DNA from: RYN-230 sp963717125
Lineage (GTDB): Bacteria > Actinomycetota > Actinomycetes > Streptosporangiales > Streptosporangiaceae
Assembly (NCBI GenBank): GCA_963717125.1
Contig: CAVQVG010000007.1
Span: 248,001-312,000 of the forward strand
Length of the DNA stretch: 64,000 nucleotides
Direction: 5' to 3'
In this document: one piece after another, positions 38,821-47,498 of the stretch
How the letters are laid out: each line of letters opens with the position of its first letter
How positions within the stretch are numbered: the first letter of the stretch is position 1
The notes under the pieces: model-generated
The model's input: the letters and a program-made list of their open reading frames with translations, nothing else
Told to the model about the DNA's origin: nothing
Database searches by the model: none
Position numbers and translations under genes: made by a program

Positions 38821-39502
38821 GGGCGGCCCCCGGTAGTGAGATCGGTGCCGTTGATGGCCGTGACGTCGGACGGCGGTGATAGCGGTGTCGTCCAGGGCGT
38901 GGAGGAGCTGACCTGCCAGTGTGGGCGGGATGGCCAGATGGGTCAGCCAGGGTGTCGGTGGTGATGGGCTGGCCGGTGGCCTGGCGGTGCGCGTAGGCAG
39001 CCATGCGGGCGCCGGTCACCAGTTCCGGCGGCAACAGTCCCGCAGTGGTTTGTGTGCCGGTGGGGGTGGGTGTCTGGCCGTCGGGTGTGCCTGCTGGCGT
39101 GCTGGGCCGCGGGGTGGGGTTGCGGGATAGGACGAGTTTGGTGAGGGCGAGGAAAGCCAGGGCTGGGACGGCGGCGACGATCCAGCCGGTGGGGCTGGGG
39201 GTGGCCTGGGCGACCTGGGCGGTGAGGGATAGCGCGGCCGCGGCGATGAGGACGGCCGTGGGATAGGCGATGGGCCGGTTAGCCCGTTTGCGGCGGCGGA
39301 TCTCCAGTCCGGCGGCGGTGGGGGTGAGTTCGGAGATGATGGCGTTGGCCCAGCCGAACCAGCCACCGGTTCCTGCTGGGACGTTGTGCATGGTCCAGTC
39401 GTGGACATGGGTGAAGGACGCGGCCCCGGCCATGCCGCCGATGGCGAGCACGATGAGGACCTGGGCGATGGTCTCGGTGTGGCCGGATCGTGGTGTGGTC
39501 AC
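38817..39502 (-). pseudogene. DUF2637 (Spd-like) membrane protein, apparent frameshift
   Basis: N-terminal DUF2637 domain with helices (TIAQVLIVLAIGGMAGAASF, AVLIAAAALSLTAQVAQA, IVAAVPALAFLALTKLVL), then a Thr/Pro linker and ELVTGARMAAYAHRQATGQP. Beyond ITTDTLAD a helix-turn-helix-like sequence (HLAIPPTLAGQLLHALDD) continues only in another frame, so one extra base near 38940-38942 is likely. Without it the frame would run 445 bp into the next gene. The exact end is uncertain; a stop overlapping GTGA at 38817-38819 fits the operon pattern. Related proteins act in intramycelial plasmid spread. Confidence 0.65.
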
Positions 39503-39816
39503 TGGGGTTCACCGCCGAAGCGCTGCTGTGCGGCCTGGCGGGTGACGCCGAGACGGGCGGCGATGTCGGCCCAGCTGTAGCCGTGACGGCTGCGCAGGCC
39601 GGTGATGGCGTCGCGCATGGCGGTGTCGATCTCGTCGGCGATAGACGCCATGTCGGTGAGGGCTTCGATGTCGCCGACCGCGACGCGGCGGCTGTAGGCG
39701 CGTATGACGCGTCGGAGGAACGCGGCGTACTCGTCGTTCTCGACCACGCGCCGTGGCCGTTTGGGTGTCAAGGAGCTGTTGACACCTGGTGGGAGTTGGC
39801 GGAGCGCGGCGGTCAT
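39499..39816 (-). CDS. small HTH protein of the AICE core
   Basis: 105 aa. The C-terminus (HGYSWADIAARLGVTRQAAQQRFGG) is a sigma-70-region-4-like helix-turn-helix. Middle: RVVENDEYAAFLRRVIRAYSRR. ATG 39816 and its stop overlap both neighbours by 4 nt, fixing both ends. Probably a DNA-binding regulator within the rep operon. A decayed relative lies in segment B at 59779-59890. Confidence 0.8.
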   Translation of the reverse strand: MTAALRQLPPGVNSSLTPKRPRRVVENDEYAAFLRRVIRAYSRRVAVGDIEALTDMASIADEIDTAMRDAITGLRSRHGYSWADIAARLGVTRQAAQQRFGGEPQ

Positions 39817-40262
39817 TGGGTCCACCTGGCTGCGCAGTCGTTGCATTCGCCTTTTGAGCGCGGGATGTAGTAGGTCTTCTCGAGGCCGCAGGTGGGGCAG
39901 ATGCGGCGGGCGCGCAGGGCCCGGTCGATGGCGGCGAGCTGGGCGGGGGTGGCCTGCCGTTTGGGTTTGGCGAGGTCTTCGCGGTAGAGGTAGGCGACGC
40001 GGCGGTGCTTACGGTGGCGCCAGAGGATCTGGGCGACGATGTCCTGCCCGCCGGGGCGCAGGCCCTTGGCGCGGAGCTGGCGGATGGTCAGCAGCCCCGA
40101 GGGTGCCCAGTGGAAGGGGTAGGTCGGTATTCCATGCCGGCGGCTGTTCGGGTCGTAGAACTCGAGGAACCAGCCCCGCCGCAGCAATGTCTCCAGTTCA
40201 TGCACCTGCCGCAGCAGGCGCTCGTTTCGGGGGGCGGGTGCGAGGGTGTTGGTAGGGTGCAT
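39813..40262 (-). CDS. RRQRL-motif zinc-binding protein
   Basis: 149 aa. Contains TIRQLRAKGLRPGGQDIVAQI, a variant of the RRQRL motif that names this actinobacterial family, then AYLYREDLAKPKRQ and a C-terminal zinc ribbon CPTCGLEKTYYIPRSKGECNDC. First gene of the rep operon. ATG 40262; the frame is open further upstream without a good site. Function unknown; conserved beside DUF2637 and rep genes in AICEs. Confidence 0.75.
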   Translation of the reverse strand: MHPTNTLAPAPRNERLLRQVHELETLLRRGWFLEFYDPNSRRHGIPTYPFHWAPSGLLTIRQLRAKGLRPGGQDIVAQILWRHRKHRRVAYLYREDLAKPKRQATPAQLAAIDRALRARRICPTCGLEKTYYIPRSKGECNDCAARWTQ

Positions 40263-40411
40263 GGCTATCCACGTCCTTTGGTTTGGTGGGGTGGATAGGC
40301 AGGGGCCGGGTGCTTGGTGGGCAGACCGGCCCCGTGCCATTTCCGGGTGAAATGAGCGCGCAGCGGCTAGGAAGGTGCGCGCGATGTGGTGGGCCTCCGG
40401 TGCGCCGGGAT

Positions 40412-40427
40412 TGACGCTTAAATGTCA
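40412..40427. promoter_or_regulatory. element palindrome 2 (TGACGCTTAAATGTCA)
   Basis: Overlaps the 3' end of the SprT-like gene, about 150 bp upstream of the RRQRL/HTH/DUF2637/DpdA-like/rep operon start. One mismatch from perfect symmetry in the arms. No gene is seen in 40263-40411. Confidence 0.7.
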
Positions 40428-41358
40428 GGAGGCTTTGGGTTGGAACGTGCCGCCGCAGGACTCGCAGGTGATGGGGGCTGCGGCCAGGGTGGAGGCGGCG
40501 GCGCGGATGGTCCGGCCGCAGGGGCACAGAGCGGCGATGAAGCCATTGCTGGCGCCGCCGGGTGGTGGCGGTGGGGGTTTCGTTCTGCCGCCAGAGGGTC
40601 ATGGCGTCTTGCAGGGCCCGGAGCTGGTCTGCGTAGTCGCGGGCGGTGTCGTCGGGGACGGTGGTCAGGCTCCAGCCGAGCCGGGTGTTTTTGTCCACGT
40701 GGATGCCGAGTTCTTGGGCGAGCTGGGCGAAGCGGGTGTTGTGGTAGCGGCCCTGGCGGCTGGTGTCTTGTATTCCGCGTGCGGCGGCCAGGGCGTGGGC
40801 GGCTTCGTGCAGGAGGGTGCCGAGGACTTCGCGGGCGCTGCGGCGCAGCCCTTCGCCGCTGATCATGATTTCGGTGCGTTGCTCGCCTGCGACGTTCCAC
40901 CGGCCGGGGGCGTGGTGGCCGAGCCGGGTGTGCTTGCCGTCGGTGCCGCTGGCGATGATGATGACCACGGCCGGGATTTCTGGGTGGCGGCGGCGGATTT
41001 CCATCCAGGTGTCTTCCAGGACTTTGAGGATCGTGCTTGCTGCCTGGGAGTTGTTGCCCGCGGATCCGGTCCCGGTTTTCGTCCCATTGCTGGACCTGGC
41101 CCGTGAGTCGCCAGAGCCCGTGGTCTTGCTGCCGGTGTGGGTGCCGTAGAGCCGGTCGTAGCGGCGGCGGCGGTCTGGGTCGGTGAGCGTGTCGTAGGCG
41201 TCGGTGATTTCGCGGAACCGCTCAGCGGCGTCGGGGTTCTGGTTGACGTCGGGGTGGTATTGCTTGGCGAGCCTGCGGTACGCCTTTTTGATCTCGGCTA
41301 ACGTCGCGGTGGGCGGGACGCCGAGGATGGCGTAATAGTCTTTCTGCGCGGTTTTCAC
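40425..41358 (-). pseudogene. DnaJ domain fused to SprT-like metalloprotease, frameshifted near the C-terminus
   Basis: The N-terminal J domain (DYYAILGVPPTATLAEIKKAYRR, HPD in QYHPDVN) joins a Ser/Gly linker and a SprT-like domain with HEAAHALA (HExxH) near residue 190. A final zinc ribbon (CPCGRTIRAAA, CESCGGTFQPKAS) is in another frame; removing one G from the run of five at 40573-40577 joins it. Restored length ~310 aa. SprT/Spartan proteases degrade DNA-protein crosslinks; a J domain would recruit Hsp70. On an AICE it might clear Rep-DNA covalent intermediates (inference). GTG 41358 overlaps the preceding stop. Confidence 0.75.
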
Positions 41359-41645
41359 GGAGACCACTTGGCTCCGCACTGGCCGCATACGAGCACGAAG
41401 CCGCCTTCGGCGTCACCTTGTGTGGCGCTGGCCTCGGTGATGCGGTTAGCCTCGCCGCAGGAGGGGCAGTTCATTACGTCGAGGTCACCCTGGTTACGCA
41501 GGTCTAGCTGACGTGGCATGTACACGGTGACGCTCTCAAGGTCACTGAGTGCCTCTGTCACATCTTCCGGGCTCCAGTCCGCCATGTATTGGCCGAGGAT
41601 CCCGGCTGCTATCCGAGCTGCCTCTTCATGGCTGTACTCAGGCAT
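41355..41645 (-). CDS. small zinc-ribbon protein
   Basis: 96 aa. Acidic helical N-terminal half (SHEEAARIAAGILGQYMADW) and a C-terminal CPSCGE...CGQCGA zinc ribbon. ATG 41645 has AAAGGA at 8 nt; ATG 41651 is too close to it. Overlaps the DnaJ-SprT-like gene by GTGA. Unknown role in AICE core. Confidence 0.7.
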   Translation of the reverse strand: MPEYSHEEAARIAAGILGQYMADWSPEDVTEALSDLESVTVYMPRQLDLRNQGDLDVMNCPSCGEANRITEASATQGDAEGGFVLVCGQCGAKWSP

Positions 41646-41667
41646 TTGCATGGTCCTTTCTAGGAGT

Positions 41668-41683
41668 TGACTCTTAAGCGTCA
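41668..41683. promoter_or_regulatory. element palindrome 3 (TGACTCTTAAGCGTCA)
   Basis: Between the translocase stop (41687) and the zinc-ribbon gene start, hence at the promoter of the zinc-ribbon/DnaJ-SprT pair. Perfect central CTTAAG. Confidence 0.7.
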
Positions 41684-41686
41684 GAC

Positions 41687-42556
41687 CTATGTCTCAGGCA
41701 ATTGTGCCGGTGCTGAAGGTGCTGCCGTGCGGGCCAGGGACTTGCGGGTCCATGCCGCGAAGTCGGCCAGCGCGATGATGTCGGTGTCGGACAGGTAGGC
41801 GACTTTGATGCGCCGGGGGACGCCGCCTTCGGCGATGAGGTAGGCGACCCCCTGGTTGAGGGGGCTGATGTCGGTGGCGGAGAATCCGGCTTCGGACCAG
41901 CCGTCGCCGAGGACGATGTTGGAGCTCCCCGAGCTGGTGCAGCGGAAGGCGGCCCGGTATCCGAACAGGTCGCGCAGGCTCTTGGGGATGATGTCCACGC
42001 TCGGCCGCTGGGTGGCGGCGATGACGGGCATGGCGGCGGCCCGGCCGCGGGCCACCAGGTCGCGGAGCAGGGCGGTGAACTGCTTTTGCTGCTGTTCGGT
42101 GCCCAGGGTGGCGGAGTAGAGGGCGATTTCGTCGATGACGATGACGATGACGGTCATGCCGTCGCGGGGTTCGACCTTGCGGCGCTGGTGAGCGCGGAGC
42201 CAGGTGTAGCGGTTGTCCATGACCCGCTGGAGCCGCAGCAGGGTGGTGATGGCGTGGTCAAGGTCGGGGCCGACGAATTCGTCGGCCAGGTCGTAGTACA
42301 TGCCGAGTTCGACGAGCTTGCCGTCGAACAGCACCAGCCGGGTGTTCACCGACAGGGCGGCGTGGGCGGTGATGATGTTCAGCAGGCCGGATTTCCCGCC
42401 ACCGGGCTCGCCTCCGGCGAGGATGTTCCGGTAGATGATCCGGACATACACCGGCTCACCGAATTCATCGACACCCAGGTAGATGGGGTCATACATCGAC
42501 AGGGCCGGGCCGACCGGGTAGATATCCCGGGACCGGGCACGTTCGAATGCGAACAT
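41687..42556 (-). CDS. TraSA/TraB-type FtsK/SpoIIIE DNA translocase
   Basis: 289 aa. Walker A GGEPGGGKSG at about residues 48-57, Walker B VIVIVIDEIALY at about 136-147, VARGRAAAMPVIAATQRPSVD sensor region and RAAFRCTSSGSSNIVLGDG. A single hexameric motor of this type moves double-stranded plasmid DNA between hyphae, the hallmark of actinomycete conjugation. ATG 42556 has AAGGAG; the frame is open to 42613. No membrane helices, so the membrane protein encoded just upstream may anchor it. Confidence 0.88.
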   Translation of the reverse strand: MFAFERARSRDIYPVGPALSMYDPIYLGVDEFGEPVYVRIIYRNILAGGEPGGGKSGLLNIITAHAALSVNTRLVLFDGKLVELGMYYDLADEFVGPDLDHAITTLLRLQRVMDNRYTWLRAHQRRKVEPRDGMTVIVIVIDEIALYSATLGTEQQQKQFTALLRDLVARGRAAAMPVIAATQRPSVDIIPKSLRDLFGYRAAFRCTSSGSSNIVLGDGWSEAGFSATDISPLNQGVAYLIAEGGVPRRIKVAYLSDTDIIALADFAAWTRKSLARTAAPSAPAQLPET

Positions 42557-42772
42557 GACAGATGCTCCTTTAAGGGCGGAAGGGATGCCGGGTAAAGTGG
42601 GCCGGGTAGCCATGCAGCATGCACTGCGCGGGTACTCAGTGCCCGGCGGGCCGGGCCGGGGAGGCTTGGTCCCCGGGCCCGGCTCCCTGGTGTCAGCGCG
42701 GGGCGTTTAGCCGTTCAATCCCGGCGCTGAAGATCACCGCTGCCCCTTTGAGTTTGTTCAGGGCGCGACGGT

Positions 42773-42937
42773 TTATGTTGAGATGCCCAGGACATCGTTG
42801 CGAAGCCGGGAGATCTCGGTCCACATAAGCATCTGACGTTGCTTGTGGACTCGCTCGATATCGCTTAGCGCTTTGCGGAATAGGGCATCCAGCGATAGCC
42901 GCTCGAATCCGGTGAGTGCGGCCCAGTCAATATTCAT
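42773..42937 (-). CDS. small conserved-looking protein (54 aa)
   Basis: MNIDWAALTGFERLSLDALF at the N-terminus, then a charged helix (RKALSDIERVHKQRQMLMW) ending in GIST. It starts 2 nt after the stop of the membrane-protein gene with GAGGA upstream, so it is translated in the same transcript. Helical, possibly coiled coil. 42557-42772 otherwise shows only a short open stretch without a credible start. Function unknown. Confidence 0.55.
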   Translation of the reverse strand: MNIDWAALTGFERLSLDALFRKALSDIERVHKQRQMLMWTEISRLRNDVLGIST

Positions 42938-42939
42938 AA

Positions 42940-43869
42940 CTAAATCCAGTCCTCGATGTCATCGCCTGGGGTGGTGGTCTTGACCGGCCTGATAGCCGGG
43001 TGGGGGGCCGGTGCCCTGGTTTCGGTCCGTGAGGACTTGGCGGGGGCCACGTCGGTGGCGGCCACGTCGGGCAGGTCCAGTGCGGTCGGCACTGGGACCT
43101 CGTCCCGCTTGGGAGCGGAAGCTAGGCGGGAAATCAGGCCCAGCAGGGGTGATTTGACGGTGCCGGTGAGCGCGTCACGCAGTTTGATGTCCAGCCGGAC
43201 ATACGCCGCGTTGGTCTGCGAGGCGGCTTCGGCGGTGACACTGGCGGACCAGCAGGCGACGGCGATCAGGTCCAGGCGCTCCTGGAGATCGCTCAGTGCC
43301 AGGCCGGGGCGCAGCCAGACCCAGGTGCGTACCCCGGCGAGGGTGGGTCGTGCCCCCAGGATCAGGGGCAGGCTGCCGGTGCGGTTGGTGATGATGAATT
43401 GCGAGAAGCAGGTCCGGAGCCGGTGCCGGACGATCAGGCACCACGCCGTGGCGATGATGTAACGGCGGACCTGGGGGATAGCGGCGGGGACGCCGGTGAT
43501 CAGGGCGACCATGCCGAGGCGGTAGGGCAGGGTGGTGTGCTGGGCGAGCTGGACCCAGCCGAACACGAGCCCGGTGGCGATCAGGAGCTCGGGGAGCCAC
43601 CACCACAAAGCCCGCAGCACGGGCCAGGCGACGATGAACGCGGCGGCGATCAGCCCGGTAGCTGCGCCGATGACCGCGCCCAGGAACAGGGCGATGATGG
43701 GATGCCACTTGCTGGCCGCGACCGTGGCGGCGAGCAGTCCCACGGTGACCCAGACCACGTAGAAGACGATCTTCGCGGTGCGGGCTGCGTTGCGGCGGAC
43801 CGGTTCCTCGATCACCGTGACGGTGCCCGACCTTCTGCCGACGGCAGGGCGGCCATTAGAATTAGGCAT
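42940..43869 (-). CDS. membrane partner of the transfer translocase
   Basis: 309 aa. Four hydrophobic helices between residues ~30 and 150 (TAKIVFYVVWVTVGLLAATV, LFLGAVIGAATGLIAAAFIV, LLIATGLVFGWVQL, MVALITGVPAAIP), a soluble middle domain, and a Pro/Thr-rich tail ending DDIEDWI. Excellent ribosome-binding site GGAGGAGG. It lies directly upstream of the FtsK-type motor and may supply the membrane anchor that short TraSA proteins lack (inference). Confidence 0.75.
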   Translation of the reverse strand: MPNSNGRPAVGRRSGTVTVIEEPVRRNAARTAKIVFYVVWVTVGLLAATVAASKWHPIIALFLGAVIGAATGLIAAAFIVAWPVLRALWWWLPELLIATGLVFGWVQLAQHTTLPYRLGMVALITGVPAAIPQVRRYIIATAWCLIVRHRLRTCFSQFIITNRTGSLPLILGARPTLAGVRTWVWLRPGLALSDLQERLDLIAVACWSASVTAEAASQTNAAYVRLDIKLRDALTGTVKSPLLGLISRLASAPKRDEVPVPTALDLPDVAATDVAPAKSSRTETRAPAPHPAIRPVKTTTPGDDIEDWI

Positions 43870-43999
43870 GACGCAACCTCCTCCAATCCAGGGGGTTCGT
43901 TGAGATGAAGCAGGGCCATCGGGGCGTTAGTGGCGCCCACATGCGGCCCCGCGGGCCGGGCCAGAGGAAATTTCGGTTCTTCTGGCCCGGCACTTCCGG

Positions 44000-44278
44000 C
44001 TAACTGAAGCTGATGCGGACCGGGGCGAAGCAACGCTCCACCGGCCGCGTGGTCAGCTCCCGGACATACAGGGCAGTGAACAGCGCACTCAGGAACAAGC
44101 AATCCGTCACGCTGATCTTCTCTTCGGTGCTCATGGCATCAGGCAGCATGTTCTGGATACCGTCGGCATACTCCGACAGAAGTTCCACATGAACCTGAAG
44201 TTGCGCCTTGAGCTCACCAGTTGACAGGGCAGCGGCATCCCGCTTGATCTCGCCCAGAAGCTGGCTTAGATCATTCAC
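44000..44278 (-). CDS. hypothetical helical protein of the transfer operon
   Basis: 92 aa from GTG 44278 (VNDLSQLLGEIKRDAAALST), which has GGAAGGAAGA 6 nt upstream; earlier starts at 44299 or 44317 lack a site. Three to four helices, acidic first half, hydrophobic stretch SVTDCLFLSALFTALYV. No family recognised. Same strand as the membrane protein and translocase genes, 130 bp away. Confidence 0.6.
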   Translation of the reverse strand: MNDLSQLLGEIKRDAAALSTGELKAQLQVHVELLSEYADGIQNMLPDAMSTEEKISVTDCLFLSALFTALYVRELTTRPVERCFAPVRISFS

Positions 44279-44370
44279 GTGCTGTCTTCCTTCCCTCATG
44301 AGGGAATCTGCGGACACTGGCAGGCATACGAACCTGTGCCAGTCCGCTCCGGTCAGGCGAATGCCTGGAT

Positions 44371-44386
44371 TGACGCTTCAGCGTCA
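44371..44386. promoter_or_regulatory. element palindrome 4 (TGACGCTTCAGCGTCA)
   Basis: Between the SCO3933-family gene stop and the 92-aa gene, thus upstream of the transfer operon. Arms TGACGCT/AGCGTCA are perfect over 7 bp. Confidence 0.75.
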
Positions 44387-44430
44387 AGACACCGTGCACG
44401 CACCCAGGCGATCAGGCAGCAGAAACCCGG

Positions 44431-44754
44431 CTACTGAGCCTTCACCGAGGACAGCGCCCGCGCCTTGAGCTCCTGAGCCCGGAACGCCACGCCGTTGCGC
44501 CCGTTGGTCGCCCACGGCAGGGCCTCCAGCTTGGACACGGTGACCGGCTGACCGACCTTCACGTCCGGCTTTTCACCAGCCGTAGTGATGGCGATCACCT
44601 CACCGCCGTCGTCGTCCAGGACGAACACCTGCGTCAACCACATCGGCCGGCCCGTCCCGCGCTCAGTCTTCTGACGGCCGCTCTGCTCGGTCTTCTCAAC
44701 CGGCTCCCTAGAAACCGTCACCTGCTTGGTGCTGGTGTCCACGTAGAGCTTCAT
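44431..44754 (-). CDS. SCO3933-family regulatory protein
   Basis: 107 aa. KLYVDTSTKQVTVSREPVEK, QVFVLDDDGGEVIAITT, KPDVKVGQPVTVSKLEALPW and AFRAQEL match the beta-rich SCO3933/Pra-like family found beside AICE replication and transfer genes. ATG 44754 follows GAAGGGAG. Candidate master regulator of element A and one possible binder of the 16-bp palindromes, though no classical HTH is visible. Confidence 0.7.
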   Translation of the reverse strand: MKLYVDTSTKQVTVSREPVEKTEQSGRQKTERGTGRPMWLTQVFVLDDDGGEVIAITTAGEKPDVKVGQPVTVSKLEALPWATNGRNGVAFRAQELKARALSSVKAQ

Positions 44755-44957
44755 CAAGCTCTCCCTTCGAACTAGGGGCCAACTCTTGGCCACCTGCGGC
44801 CAGTTCTACGGGAGCGGCCCGCTAATCGTCACCGGGCCTGTTGCGGCCGCATGTTCCGATCGTTCTCGCAGGTGGCTTGCGCGCACGCAAGCCACTGTGA
44901 CCTATGCATGAAGACCTGTAGACTGGCGGAACTAACTACGGTAAGCAGGAGTCTGGA

Positions 44958-46010
44958 ATGTTGGACGGCGATCTTCCTCTGAAGCTTTCCGACATCGCGG
45001 AAAGCTCAGCGTTCAGCATGGCGGATGTCGCTTTTATATCGGGCCTGGAAGAAAGTACCGTCTACCGCTTGTGGGACAAACCGGATTGGCTAGACAAGAT
45101 TAGCGGCCGATCGCTCCAGGCTCTTATTGCGACTGTGCCCGATCTTGGCGAGTACGTAGCGCACTTCTCGGTGTTTTCGCGGCGGCGGAAGCTAATCGAG
45201 AGCCTGAATGCTGAAGGTTTGCAGGTCAATGAACAGGCGATTGCCAAGTGCGTTGCCGCGGGAATACCCGAGCCCTACCTGAGTGCTGCGCTACAAGCTG
45301 CAATCCATATAATGCGGGGCGAGAACTCCAAGGCAAGCTCGTACCTTGCCCGCTTCTGGGGGACCGGACAAGACCGGGCGCTAACGGCACTGTTCTCGTG
45401 TGAGACCGAAACTGCCCTTCTCGTTAATCCTGCCCAACTCATCAACGCATCGGCCGAGGTCGCCCCTAATGTATCTAGCAAAGGTTATTCATTCCACGCC
45501 ATCATTACCCAAGCTGTGTTTGGTCACTACATCGGAAAGGCTACTGGCCACCTAAATGTCAACGGGCTCCCCGATGTAAATGACCGGCAGACCGCTTTCA
45601 CACACAGAAGCTCTGTCATGGGCCTGCTAATCAACAGCAACGATAGGGAGCTGGCAGAAAAATACAGCAACTTGGTAGCTAGAACGCCTGTCCTGCGTAC
45701 CGTCGAAGAGTGGTCTTTCCCAACATACACGCGTGATACCCGGCCGAACTCAGACTTCACACTGCCCAGATCTCTTCTTCTCCGCAATACCGCCTCAGAG
45801 ATCCTTAAAGAGATCCGCTCGGGAGACTATAGCGAGGCATACATCTACTATCTCACTACTGTCTATCTTCCTATCGCGCTCACCCGTGACGAGACATTCG
45901 GCCTGCGCGATAAAGAGCTGCTGTCCGCACTACTGGATTGCGGAGATCGAAGCAGCGACGCGTCGATACGAACAGCCTGCCAATCCGTCGCGATGCAGAT
46001 TCGCAGGTGA
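44958..46010 (+). CDS. hypothetical protein with N-terminal HTH-like region
   Basis: 350 aa. Residues ~18-60 (FSMADVAFISGLEESTVYRLWD) look like a helix-turn-helix; the rest is helical without recognisable motifs. ATG 44958 with gcaggag. Codon use is less GC-biased than the AICE core, a sign of recent acquisition. Divergent from the SCO3933-family gene across 203 bp of promoter sequence, and followed 34 bp later by a methyltransferase gene. Possibly a cargo regulator. Confidence 0.7.
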   Translation: MLDGDLPLKLSDIAESSAFSMADVAFISGLEESTVYRLWDKPDWLDKISGRSLQALIATVPDLGEYVAHFSVFSRRRKLIESLNAEGLQVNEQAIAKCVAAGIPEPYLSAALQAAIHIMRGENSKASSYLARFWGTGQDRALTALFSCETETALLVNPAQLINASAEVAPNVSSKGYSFHAIITQAVFGHYIGKATGHLNVNGLPDVNDRQTAFTHRSSVMGLLINSNDRELAEKYSNLVARTPVLRTVEEWSFPTYTRDTRPNSDFTLPRSLLLRNTASEILKEIRSGDYSEAYIYYLTTVYLPIALTRDETFGLRDKELLSALLDCGDRSSDASIRTACQSVAMQIRR

Positions 46011-46044
46011 ACGCGCTAACCACGACACCACTCAAGGGGGCATA

Positions 46045-46857
46045 ATGCCGCACTCGGCACCCGCCACAGAGGCCGAGAAGATCCGTACCCAAGGTGCGAA
46101 TACCTATGATCAGAATGCTGACTTCTGGATCGGCATAATTCGCGGCAACCACGATCGATACCGCACAGGGCTAACGAACTCCGCCATCCTTGAGTCACTA
46201 GGCCCCGTGAACGGCTTGCGCATCCTAGATGCCGGGTGCGGCGAAGGCTACCTTTCGCGTGAGCTTGCATCTCGCGGGGCAAGTGTCCTCGGCGTGGACT
46301 CCTCACACAACCTAATCGAAGCAGCCAGGAACCTAGCGCCGTCCGGGGTCGGTTCGGCAGCCTTCGAGGTCCAGGACGTGACCAACCTGCGCCTAGATAG
46401 CGACAGCTTCGATCTGATCGTATGCAACCACCTCATGAACGATCTTCCAGACCCAACCGGCCCAATCCGGGAGCTCTCCCGTGTACTCAAGCCGGGTGGT
46501 CGCCTCGCGGTCCTGATGCTGCACCCATGCTTCTACGAAGATCGAGGCAGCCGCAGCGACAGCAAGAAGCAAGGGCCTGGTATCGCCTACTTCTCAACCC
46601 GCAAGATCAGCCAGAAATTCGACGTCAACGGGGTCATCTCCCCGGCGGAGGTCACGTCCTACCATCGGCCCTTGGAGTTTTACATCGGTTCGTTCCGCGA
46701 CGCTGACCTGTGGATCATCGACTTGCAGGAGCCCCATCCAACCGATGATCAGATGCTCACAGATCCATGGTGGCAAGCCAGCTTCCCCCGGCCGTTGTTC
46801 CTTCTACTCATCGCACAGAAGCACGAACCGGTGCCGCTCTCCGGTCAGCGCCAATGA
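46045..46857 (+). CDS. SAM-dependent class I methyltransferase
   Basis: 270 aa. Motif I LRILDAGCGEGYLSREL near residue 55, acidic loop end GVDSS, motif IV region FDLIVCNHLMNDLPD and post-motif LSRVLKPGGRLAVLMLHPCF. This is the UbiE/Methyltransf_11-type fold acting on small molecules; no DNA-methylase NPPY motif. AAGGGGG before ATG 46045. Probably co-transcribed with the 350-aa gene. Substrate unknown. Confidence 0.82.
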   Translation: MPHSAPATEAEKIRTQGANTYDQNADFWIGIIRGNHDRYRTGLTNSAILESLGPVNGLRILDAGCGEGYLSRELASRGASVLGVDSSHNLIEAARNLAPSGVGSAAFEVQDVTNLRLDSDSFDLIVCNHLMNDLPDPTGPIRELSRVLKPGGRLAVLMLHPCFYEDRGSRSDSKKQGPGIAYFSTRKISQKFDVNGVISPAEVTSYHRPLEFYIGSFRDADLWIIDLQEPHPTDDQMLTDPWWQASFPRPLFLLLIAQKHEPVPLSGQRQ

Positions 46858-47498
46858 TCGCGTGATCAGCACGAAGGTCCGTCCTTGACGACAGGGCAGG
46901 CCCCCACGCTCCCCGCCACGCTCACGCTGTCCTGTGAGAACTTTCTTTACGTCTTCAAGGCGGCCCGGAGGGCCGCTCGCGCCGCCGACACGGCGGCCCG
47001 CCCGGCACTCACGCTGGAGCTCCCATGCCGGGCGGTCCAACGCCGGTCGGCTGGCGCGAAGACCAAGAGATCCCGTGCCGCCGCGACGAGCAGCAGTCCA
47101 CCTGGAGCCGTGTTTTATAGGCTCGGGTGTTTGGCTCCCGCTCCGTCATTGTCCGCGGCGGCCAGAACCCGTCAAGGGCGCCTTCGGCGTCGGCTTCGCC
47201 GCAGACCCTTGACTGGACCTGGCCGACAGTCGCGGAGTTAGCAGCTATCGGGAGCCGGAGGAGGACTGGGCCAAATCGTAGTCACGTTTGAGGCTGAAGT
47301 GTCAAAGCGCTCGAGCCACTGCCGCAGCTACGCCTAAGTCCTCCGCTGAGGCGAGGATACGAGGACGCACCGGAGAGTCAAGTGAGGTGGCGGTTGGCCG
47401 TGGGCGCGCCCGGCACACGACAGACCCAGGTGAGCCGCAGGTTATGCGGTAACCTAGCGCCTGTCCCGAATGAAGAAAGAAAGATCCGAGGTTGCCTG
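46858..47498. other. 641-bp gap without a convincing gene
   Basis: GC-rich sequence with short inverted repeats (gcggcccggagggccgc, and caagggcgcc ... cagacccttg around 47173-47213). Open frames here have no ribosome-binding sites or recognisable products. It contains the weak element palindrome at 47289-47304. Could hold an untranslated leader or a transfer/replication cis-site. Confidence 0.4.
47289..47304. promoter_or_regulatory. element palindrome 5, weaker (TGAGGCTGAAGTGTCA)
   Basis: Four to five of sixteen positions differ from the best copies but the outer TGA/TCA and CT-AAG core remain. About 195 bp upstream of the TIR-domain gene. Confidence 0.4.

Noticed and set aside
39765..39790. 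Inverted repeat gtgtcaa...ttgacac resembling the element palindrome
   Set aside because: It lies inside the HTH coding region, has outward-facing arms with a different spacer, and its relative at 59782 is explained by protein homology (VNSSLTPK).
42681..42772. Short minus-strand frame ending NKLKGAAVIFSAGIERLNAP
   Set aside because: Looks protein-like but has no acceptable start codon or ribosome-binding site; could be a remnant.
46885..47241. Plus-strand open frame after the methyltransferase gene
   Set aside because: Starts without a ribosome-binding site and becomes Arg/Ala-rich low complexity; more likely GC-driven chance.
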